A stretch of 57,600 bases of DNA, from the NCBI GenBank assembly GCA_011772755.1, contig WVYX01000273.1:1-57600 (forward strand). Direction: 5' to 3'. The DNA comes from Gemmatimonadales bacterium. GTDB lineage: Bacteria; Gemmatimonadota; Gemmatimonadetes; Gemmatimonadales; GWC2-71-9. Below, piece by piece: positions 48,933-55,690 of the stretch. A program made the position numbers and the translations under genes. A model generated the notes under the pieces. It did not search any database, had not been told where the DNA came from, and was given only the letters and a program-made list of their open reading frames with translations. How positions within the stretch are numbered: position 1 is the first letter of the stretch; every line of letters starts with the position of its first letter.

Positions 48933-49706
48933 CTACAACTCTGCGTGACGCCAGTCGGTAATGAACATGTGCCCCGGCACTTGGGTGACCATCAGTTGCG
49001 GCCTGGCACGCATCGCCACCGCCTGAGGAGTGACCCCGCAAGCCCAGAAGACGGGTATCTCGCCCGCGGCGACCGAGACCGCATCCCCGAAGTCAGGCTG
49101 CTCCAGGTCGGCAATCCCAATCGCCGCCGGATCGCCCGTGTAGACCGGCGCCCCGTGGGCCAGCGGGTACCGGGTGGTGATCTCCGCTGCGCACTCGACC
49201 TGGTGTGACGGGATCGGTCGCATGGTTACCACGAGGGGACCGGCGAAGACGCCGGCCGGATGGCACGACCGATTCGTGACGTACATCGGCACGTTCTTCC
49301 TCTCTTCGACGTGCCGCACCGGAATGCCCGCCTCCTGCAGCGCCGCGTCGAAGGTGAAGCTGCATCCCAGAAGAAAGCTCACCAGATCGTCGCGCCACAC
49401 CTCGAGCAGATCTGGCAGCTCCTGAGCCAACTCGCCGTCCCGATAGACCCTATAACGTGGGAGGTCGGTGCGCAGGTCGGCGTCCGCCGCAAGGGTCGGG
49501 CATGCGAACCCGCCGGGGTCGGTCACAGCCAGGAGAGGGCAAGGCTCCGGATTTCGCTGGCAGAAGAGCAGAAAATCCTGGGCCAGAGCCCTAGGCACCA
49601 CCACTAGGTTGGCTTGGGCGAAACCGGTGCAGCAGCCGGCCGTGGGCCCCTGCCATTGGCCGCTCCGGATCCGCTCACGCATCTCTTGCGGGGAGAGCTG
49701 AGCCAT
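48933..49706 (-). CDS. DUF1445 (UPF0317) putative hydro-lyase / D-glutamate cyclase-like protein
   Basis: A 257-residue protein starting MAQLSPQEMRERIRSGQW. Family blocks: GPTAGCCTGFAQANLVVVPRALAQDFLLFCQRNP, CPLLAVTDPGGF, DLVSFLLGCSFTFDAALQEAGI, NVPMYVTNRSCHPAGVFAGPLVVTMRP and VFWACGVTPQAV. The mitochondrial D-glutamate cyclase DGLUCY contains this domain, so a cyclase or dehydratase acting on an amino or oxo acid is plausible. Cytosolic. It is the first gene of the probable unit leading into the M20 amidohydrolase (114 bp gap), kinase-lyase and E1 genes. Confidence 0.88.
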   Translation of the reverse strand: MAQLSPQEMRERIRSGQWQGPTAGCCTGFAQANLVVVPRALAQDFLLFCQRNPEPCPLLAVTDPGGFACPTLAADADLRTDLPRYRVYRDGELAQELPDLLEVWRDDLVSFLLGCSFTFDAALQEAGIPVRHVEERKNVPMYVTNRSCHPAGVFAGPLVVTMRPIPSHQVECAAEITTRYPLAHGAPVYTGDPAAIGIADLEQPDFGDAVSVAAGEIPVFWACGVTPQAVAMRARPQLMVTQVPGHMFITDWRHAEL

Positions 49707-49896
49707 GCCACGGCTACCCGATTGGCACTCCATCCCAGAGCGGTCGGCAAGGGCGGCCCGGAGGGGCGCTCAGCGATCCGGCTGCCGCATCTCCGCAGGT
49801 CGGTCGACCACCCCAGCCTTCGTCACCCACTCGATGCCTCGCAGGTTCGGTAGTTGTCTTCATTATCTACAAGCTGGAATATGTGTGTGAAATTGC

Positions 49897-49924
49897 TTGC
49901 AACAAACTCAATTGAGTGTTAATA
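49897..49924 (+). promoter_or_regulatory. Promoter with palindromic operator before the binding-protein gene
   Basis: -35 TTGCAA (49897-49902) and -10 TTAATA (49919-49924), 16 bp apart, with the perfect palindrome ACTCAATTGAGT (49906-49917) inside the spacer, where a repressor would block polymerase. The -10 ends 38 bp before the ATG. Its AT-rich composition differs from the rest of the window. Confidence 0.55.
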
Positions 49925-49962
49925 GAACTCCGCATGAAAACAACAATGTCAGGCGCACTAAT

Positions 49963-51228
49963 ATGTCCAGAAAGAACACGTTCATTCCTGTCGCATTACT
50001 TATCGTAGGCATCTGCGGGTGTGGGGATGAATCAACAAATGCCACTCACACGGCCGGAGAGGTTGACATAGGACTCATAACCCATATCACGGGCTCTCTC
50101 AGAGGTGGAGGCTATGATGTAAAGCAGGGTGTCGAGCTGGCGGTTGATATCATCAACAATGAGTATGATCTGGCGTTGCCGATGGCTGTTACAGCGGGCC
50201 TTACAAACATAAATGGGGACACGATCAAACTTGTCATCAGAGATGACCAGAGTGACGGAACAGTGGCGGCTGCGCAAGTTGAGAACCTCATCAATATCGA
50301 TGGTGTTGTCGCCGTAATCGGATCGTACGGCAGCGCCATCACGGAACCGGCGAGTGAAGCCGCCGAGAATCTCGGCATACCCTTCCTGTGCCCGGTTTCA
50401 ACGGCCCACAGCCTGGGACAGAGGAATTTCGAGTGGTTCTTCAGGACCACACCTGAGCTCAACGTCTTCGCCGAGAACTATTTCCACTTCTTTGCGGATA
50501 TCAGCACCTGGGGCCATGATTTCGATAGTATCGCCATCCTGAGTGTGAACAACATGTGGGGGAACCAGTTCGCCGATGTGATAAACACTCTCGCTCTGGA
50601 CAACGGATATACAGTCGTAGCGGATATCTCTTACGAGTTCGAAACCGGCACCCTCGACACTGAAGTCGGGCAATTGATGGCAGCCGGCGACGTCGTCCTG
50701 ATGCAGGCATCCTACCTTCCGGGAGCCCTGCTCTCCGTGCAGACATACAAAGCGATGGATTACGCCCCGATCGCAATCGTCACATATGGTGGCGGGTTCG
50801 TTGACGGTGGATTTGTGGACAGTCTCGGAGCCGATACGGAAAACGTTCTCTCTCGCGGGGATTGGGCGCTGGATCTGGCGGCCGCGAAACCCATCATCAA
50901 TGATGTCAACGCACTCTTTAACGCGAAATTCGGTGAGAATATGAACAGCAACGCCGCCCGTGCCTTCACCGGGATGATCGTGCTCGCGGAGGCGATTAAT
51001 AGAGCCGGCTCAACCTCTCCGGAGGCCATAAGGCAGGCATTGCTGGCAACAGATTTCTCAGAAGCGGAAACCATAATGCCATGGGAGGGAGTACAGTTCG
51101 ACGCCGCGACACATGAGAATGTTCTGGCACGAAGCATAATCGTCCAGATACAGGGCGGAGAATACAAGACCGTCTGGCCCTCGGCATACGCCTCAGCAGA
51201 TCTAGTCTGGCCATATCCCGCATGGTAG
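49963..51228 (+). CDS. Periplasmic binding lipoprotein, type I fold (branched-chain amino acid type)
   Basis: A 421-residue lipoprotein: signal NTFIPVALLIVGICGCG with a lipobox Cys, then the Peripla_BP_6 pattern (VDIGLITHITGSLRGGGYDVKQGVELAVDIIN, IKLVIRDDQSDGTVAAAQVENLI, VVAVIGSYGSAITEPASEAAENLGIPFLCPVSTAHSLG, DFDSIAILSVNNMWGNQFADV). Such proteins feed LIV-type ABC transporters or act as receptors, but no permease or ATPase gene is nearby. The gene is lower in GC than its neighbours and uses ATA and AGA codons, which suggests transfer from another lineage. It follows its own promoter. Confidence 0.85.
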   Translation: MSRKNTFIPVALLIVGICGCGDESTNATHTAGEVDIGLITHITGSLRGGGYDVKQGVELAVDIINNEYDLALPMAVTAGLTNINGDTIKLVIRDDQSDGTVAAAQVENLINIDGVVAVIGSYGSAITEPASEAAENLGIPFLCPVSTAHSLGQRNFEWFFRTTPELNVFAENYFHFFADISTWGHDFDSIAILSVNNMWGNQFADVINTLALDNGYTVVADISYEFETGTLDTEVGQLMAAGDVVLMQASYLPGALLSVQTYKAMDYAPIAIVTYGGGFVDGGFVDSLGADTENVLSRGDWALDLAAAKPIINDVNALFNAKFGENMNSNAARAFTGMIVLAEAINRAGSTSPEAIRQALLATDFSEAETIMPWEGVQFDAATHENVLARSIIVQIQGGEYKTVWPSAYASADLVWPYPAW

Positions 51229-51522
51229 TCTTAAGGAGCGTATCTGTCGTGACGATTTCCGGCGTCGGAGCATTTCTGGTACAATCAGCCTGAGCACCTG
51301 CAGATTCTCACCGTCCTCAGGACTCAGTCCCATCATGAGATCCAATATGGCTGCGGTGCCGATCGTATTCTCTCTCATCTGTTTCCGCATAGCCGCTTTC
51401 TCCCCGGGTTCGCCTGCGGCATCTTGAAGCACGGTTTCGCGCGGGTGCGCCGTGACAGCCGCGCGCACCAATACCCGCTCGGGTTCTCCCGCACGTGCCG
51501 CTATTTCTGTACCACTCGCCAA
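51202..51522 (-). CDS. Unassigned ORF in the low-GC island
   Basis: About 106 residues (TTG start) with a protein-like middle (VTAHPRETVLQDAAGEPGEK, then MRENTIGTAAILDLMMGLS, LIVPEMLRRRKSSRQ). It overlaps the last bases of the binding-protein gene on the opposite strand and abuts the transposase remnant, so it may be a gene cut by that insertion. No family recognised; it could also be chance. Confidence 0.25.
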   Translation of the reverse strand: MASGTEIAARAGEPERVLVRAAVTAHPRETVLQDAAGEPGEKAAMRKQMRENTIGTAAILDLMMGLSPEDGENLQVLRLIVPEMLRRRKSSRQIRSLRLPCGIWPD

Positions 51523-51554
51523 GCGGTTGGTGCTGTGGGGCCTGTGGCTGGAGG

Positions 51555-51814
51555 AAACTCTGCTCGCACCGGCAGGTGGTGGTTACCGTACCCGAGCGGC
51601 TCAGGCCATACTTGCTCTATCAGCGGGCCCTACTCGGTGACCTGGCGCGGGTGGCCGCGTGCACCATCACCGCGTTCATCCGAACTACGGTTCCAGTGTC
51701 CCCGCTGTGGCGGGGCCGTGCGCATCGTGGGGTTCATTACGGAGCCTGGTGTGATCGACCGAATCCTCAATCACCTGCGCCGCACCGCTACTGCCTTCCG
51801 CCACTCGCGCGCTC
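51555..51814 (+). pseudogene. IS91-family transposase remnant (C-terminal, frameshifted)
   Basis: Two stretches in different frames resemble IS91/IS801-type transposases: SHRQVVVTVPERLRPYLLYQ...LGDLARVAACTITAFIR at 51555-51693 and ELRFQCPRCGGAVRIVGFI...DRILNHLRR at 51688-51814 (zinc-ribbon CPRC and terminal helix). Large parts, including the catalytic Tyr region, are missing between or before them. It is clearly decayed, and marks an old insertion at the edge of the low-GC island. Confidence 0.75.
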
Positions 51815-52277
51815 GGCCCAGCCGCTGGAACTCTCCCAGCAGGGCCGCCTCGGCGTAGATCGTTGCGCCACCACCTCGGGATCCCTCGTTCGGGGGGTCC
51901 TGGTGTGCGCGGCGTCCCGGCTGGGGGCACTGGCGCCGGCTGATCCCGGCCGCGCGATCGGCTTGCGGCCCCCAAGGGGCCCCGGATCAGCCGCTCCCCC
52001 GCCGGTGGACCACCACATGGTCCCATGCCGACATATCCGTTGCCCATCGGGCCGCCGAACTCCTTCACTCACGCGCCAGCCCTGCCGTTCTCGGCGGCAC
52101 CCAGCACCGCCCTCCGACCCGGAGCCCGGACCGCTGCCCGCGGCCGAAACGTAGATCCCGGCGGCGCCTCAGATATGGCGGCGATGACACCCGACTCCGC
52201 CATTGCAACTTTGCCTGCCCCGGCACAATCTAAGGAAACGAGATCCAGCCTCAGCAAGTCGAGACGGAGGGAGAGCG
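51815..52277. other. Intergenic stretch without recognisable genes
   Basis: 463 bp of GC-rich sequence. The frames are Arg/Pro/Ala-rich in every direction with no ribosome sites. Only a strong GGAGGGAGAG ribosome site appears at the right end, for the hydrolase gene. A GC palindrome (GGCCCCC/GGGGCC type near 51967-51980) is the only other pattern. Confidence 0.5.
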
Positions 52278-54485
52278 ATGCGAGCCCACCGACCCACTCT
52301 CGTGCTCCTGCTGTGCGGTCTGCTCTTCGCGCCACAGGCGGCGGCGCAGGAGCGCGTGCCGACCCAAGAGGAGTTCTTCCAGATAATACAGGCAGAGGGC
52401 GTGGCGAAGGCGGTCGCGCTGTTCCACGCCGTGCGGCAGCGGAATCCCGATGCGGTCATCTTCGCCGAGTATCCGATGAACAATCTCGGTCTGCGATACC
52501 TGTACGGGGGCCGAGTGGAAGAAGCCATCGAGCTGCTCAAGCTCAACGTGCTGGCGTATCCCGAGGCATTCAACACGTACGACAGTCTGGCTGAAGCGTA
52601 CATGATCCACGGGGATTTTGACGCGGCGATCGAGAACTACGAGATATCGGTAGAGTTGGAGCCCGACAACATCCGCGGTGTTCGGTACATCTACCTCCTC
52701 CAGCACTACACGAAGGAAGAGCACTACATCACGATGCGGGACGGCGTGAGACTGTTCACGCAGATCTACGCCCCGAGGGACCGGAGCAAGACGTACCCGA
52801 TACTGCTCAGGCGCACGCCCTACTCGGTCGGCTACTACGGGCCGACGTACTTCCACCATCGTCTCGGTCCGAACGACCTCTACCCGAGAGAGGGCTTCAT
52901 CTTTGTCTACCAGGACGTGCGTGGAACGTACATGTCGGAGGGCGACTTCGTCGTCATGAGGCCTCACAAGCCGGACAAGCAGGGGACTCAGGATACCGAC
53001 GAGAGCAGCGACACCTACGACACCATCGAGTGGCTGCTCGATAACGTCCCGAACAACAACGGGCGGGTGGGGATCTACGGCATCTCATACCCCGGGTTCC
53101 AGGCGGTGATGGGGATGATCGAAGCGCACCCGGCGCTCGTGGCGTCCTCCCCGCAGGCGTCGCCCGCCGACATGTGGACCGGGGACGACTTCCACCACAA
53201 CGGCGCCTTCCGCCTCATGTACACCTTCGACTGGCTGGTCCGCAGCGCCCGCCAGAGGACCGGCCCGTCCACCGCCGGTCCGACGCGCTTCGATTACGGC
53301 ACCCCGGACGGGTACCAGTTTTTCCTAGACCTCGGCGTACTATCCAACGTGGATGCGCAATACCTGCACGGCCGTGTTCCGACCTGGAACGAGTACATGG
53401 AGCACGGCAACTACGACGACTACTGGAAACGACAGAGCGTGTTGCCACACCTTCAGGACATCGAACTCGGTGTACTGCACGTCGCCGGCTGGTTCGATGC
53501 AGAGGATTTCCGTGGCCCAATGGACATCTACTACACCGTGGAGGAGAAGAATCCCGACAACAAGAGCACGATCGTCATCGGACCCTGGCGCCACGGCGGC
53601 TGGGCGTCGATGGACGGGGATGCGCTGGGCGAGATCAACTTCGTGCAGAAGACGGGCGAGTACTTCCGAGAGAATGTAGAGTTCCCTTTCTTCAACTACT
53701 ACCTAAAGGACGAGGGGCCGCTAAACCTCCCGGAAGCGCTGGTTTTCGAGACGGGCTCGAACGAGTGGCGATTCTACGACCACTGGCCCCCAGAGGAGGC
53801 GACAAGGAGGTCGCTCTACCTCCACGCCGACGGCAGGCTCGCTTTCGAGCCCCCTTCCGACGACGCGAGTGAAGCCCACGACTCCTACATCAGCGATCTC
53901 GACAAACCCGTACCGTGGTCGACCGCCATTCAGACCCGGCAGGGGCATCTCTGGATGGTCGAGGATCAACGGTTCGCGGCACGCCGGCCGGACGTCCTGG
54001 TCTACCGTTCCGACGTGCTGACCGAGGACATCACCATCGCCGGGCCTGTCATCGCCGACCTCTTCGTGTCGACAACCGGTAGCGATGCCGACTGGATCGT
54101 CAAGCTGATCGACGTGTACCCGGACACGACCTCGGAACGTGGCGCTAACTCCCGCATGCGGATGGGTGGCTTCCAGATGCTGCTCGCCGGCGAGGTGTTC
54201 CGAAGCAAGTACCGCAACAGCTTCGAGAACCCCGAGCCCATTGTTCCGAACCGGGTGACGGAGATCAGCTTCGACCTGGGTGACAAGTGCCACACCTTCA
54301 GGAAGGGTCACAGAATCATGGTGCAGGTTCAGAGCACGTGGTTCCCCGTGATCGACCGCAACCCGCAGACCTTCGTCGATATCTATCACGCGACGGAGGA
54401 GGATTATCAGAACGCGGAGCACACGGTATTCCGGGCGCGTGAGTTTCCGTCGCACCTCGAGGTACTCGTGGTGGAGCGGGACTGA
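52278..54485 (+). CDS. TPR-fused CocE/NonD-type serine hydrolase (X-Pro dipeptidyl-peptidase fold)
   Basis: A 735-residue secreted protein with a signal peptide (MRAHRPTLVLLLCGLLFAPQAAA). Residues about 40-140 contain TPR-like helices (AIELLKLNVLAYPEAFNTYDSLAEAYMIHGDFDAAIENYEISVEL). From about 145 the S15 fold begins: ITMRDGVRLFTQIYAP, FVYQDVRGTYMSEGDF, the nucleophile elbow GIYGISYPGF (Ser270), VAGWFDAEDF (Asp) and IGPWRHGGW (His), then the C-terminal jelly-roll (VIADLFVSTTGSDADWIVKLIDVYP). Triad is intact; it should hydrolyse acyl or peptide bonds. The ATG at 52278 follows GGAGGGAGAG. Confidence 0.92.
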   Translation: MRAHRPTLVLLLCGLLFAPQAAAQERVPTQEEFFQIIQAEGVAKAVALFHAVRQRNPDAVIFAEYPMNNLGLRYLYGGRVEEAIELLKLNVLAYPEAFNTYDSLAEAYMIHGDFDAAIENYEISVELEPDNIRGVRYIYLLQHYTKEEHYITMRDGVRLFTQIYAPRDRSKTYPILLRRTPYSVGYYGPTYFHHRLGPNDLYPREGFIFVYQDVRGTYMSEGDFVVMRPHKPDKQGTQDTDESSDTYDTIEWLLDNVPNNNGRVGIYGISYPGFQAVMGMIEAHPALVASSPQASPADMWTGDDFHHNGAFRLMYTFDWLVRSARQRTGPSTAGPTRFDYGTPDGYQFFLDLGVLSNVDAQYLHGRVPTWNEYMEHGNYDDYWKRQSVLPHLQDIELGVLHVAGWFDAEDFRGPMDIYYTVEEKNPDNKSTIVIGPWRHGGWASMDGDALGEINFVQKTGEYFRENVEFPFFNYYLKDEGPLNLPEALVFETGSNEWRFYDHWPPEEATRRSLYLHADGRLAFEPPSDDASEAHDSYISDLDKPVPWSTAIQTRQGHLWMVEDQRFAARRPDVLVYRSDVLTEDITIAGPVIADLFVSTTGSDADWIVKLIDVYPDTTSERGANSRMRMGGFQMLLAGEVFRSKYRNSFENPEPIVPNRVTEISFDLGDKCHTFRKGHRIMVQVQSTWFPVIDRNPQTFVDIYHATEEDYQNAEHTVFRAREFPSHLEVLVVERD

Positions 54486-54828
54486 CGAGAAACGCCAATG
54501 AGGAGCGGCTCGCTGAGCTGCGGGAAACCTTGGAGGCACGGCCGCGGCTCGCTCGCCTACCTGCCCACGCCGCTCGAATCCTGCCCCGGCCTCAGTTGCG
54601 AGTTCGGCTAACGGTCCTGCGCCAAGCCCGTGCACAGATCTGTACCTGCGAGCCTCATCCTGGTACCGCCCCTGAGGCTTCCGCGCCCCATGATACCGGC
54701 CTCCACTAGCGAGCGCTGGCTACATGGGAGCGCCGCCCGCTACGGCCAAGCGTGGTCCACCCCGGGATGCTCCGCAGTCGCGCCGAGCTCGCCCCCCCGG
54801 CCCAGTGCCCGGCGCCAACCGAACGCTC
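54486..54828. other. Intergenic stretch between convergent genes, nothing recognised
   Basis: 343 bp with no gene I can support. A plus frame (EERLAELRETLEARPRLARL) is open for about 60 codons but has no start and no family. No terminator-like hairpin was found. Confidence 0.4.
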
Positions 54829-55683
54829 CTACCACCTGTAGGATGTTCGTATCTCGTAGCGCCACACCGTAGAACCGTTGTCGCGTGTCTCGTAATCGAG
54901 CGCGATGCCGACTCCCACCGTGCTCCGAATGTCCCAATCGACTCCCACGAGAACGTGGTTCGCCGAAAAACCCGCAAATGGGTCTGCCGGATTGCCGGAT
55001 TCGAAACTCTCGTTGGCCCGAACGTACCCGGCGGAGACTGTGACCGGATCGGTCACGTTCCAATGCACGCGCGTCAAGGCGGAATGGGTGATCGTATTCT
55101 GGCCCCCGAATGCGCTGACGGCCAGGTAATACCGCACGAGCCAGTACAATCGGGGAAAGTACCAGGTGACCTCTGGCATGATTATGTGGGTATCCGCGGC
55201 CGCATAGTCGGCAAACCGGTACCCCAGTGAAGGCACGAGGCCGTTGGGCAACACTCGGCTGATCTGGACGGTGTATGCCTGCCGGGGCACGACGATCTGT
55301 TCGGGCGCCACCGCGATATTCAGCGTGAGGACGGTGCTCCCGCCCGCCCAGTAGCTCCCACCGATCCGAAAACCGGGGGCCGAGTCATCGAACTTGTTGA
55401 CGTATTCGAACCCCGCCCAGACACCCCAGTCTCTGGGCCGCTCGACGCTCAGTAACATGCTTGCACCCACGGCGTTGGACGCGAAGCTCAAGTCCTCATA
55501 ACTCAATCCCGAGCGCACTGTGATGCGCGGCGGAGATTCTCCACTGCCTCCGATGTCTTGCTGCACGGGCCGTCCCAGGAGTGGAGCGGCGGGGGCGAGC
55601 ATGAGGGCCGCCACCGCCAGCGGCATCCGCAGGTGCAAGATCTTGAACGCCACAGCGCGGGCGCTCAATCGTGCCATTGCCAT
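54829..55683 (-). CDS. YaiO-family outer-membrane beta-barrel protein
   Basis: A 284-residue protein; signal region LRMPLAVAALMLAPAAPLLG, then a 12-ish strand barrel with alternating patterns and the YaiO-like blocks ITVRSGLSYEDLSF, YTVQISRVLPNGLVPSLGYRFADYA, WLVRYYLAVS and VGVGIALDYETRDN, ending RTSYRW with a terminal aromatic. It is predicted to sit in the outer membrane, as a pore or anchor. The ATG at 55683 is seven bases past the stop of the TIM-barrel gene, so the two are co-transcribed; an ATG two codons later is equally possible. Confidence 0.82.
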   Translation of the reverse strand: MAMARLSARAVAFKILHLRMPLAVAALMLAPAAPLLGRPVQQDIGGSGESPPRITVRSGLSYEDLSFASNAVGASMLLSVERPRDWGVWAGFEYVNKFDDSAPGFRIGGSYWAGGSTVLTLNIAVAPEQIVVPRQAYTVQISRVLPNGLVPSLGYRFADYAAADTHIIMPEVTWYFPRLYWLVRYYLAVSAFGGQNTITHSALTRVHWNVTDPVTVSAGYVRANESFESGNPADPFAGFSANHVLVGVDWDIRSTVGVGIALDYETRDNGSTVWRYEIRTSYRW

Positions 55684-55690
55684 TCGCAGC

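Noticed and set aside
51495..52154. 219-codon plus-strand frame across the transposase remnant
   Set aside because: Only about 46 codons of it resemble transposase; the rest is chance GC-rich reading, so the remnant is annotated as a pseudogene.
54486..54828. 60-codon open plus frame after the hydrolase
   Set aside because: No start, no ribosome site and no family resemblance.
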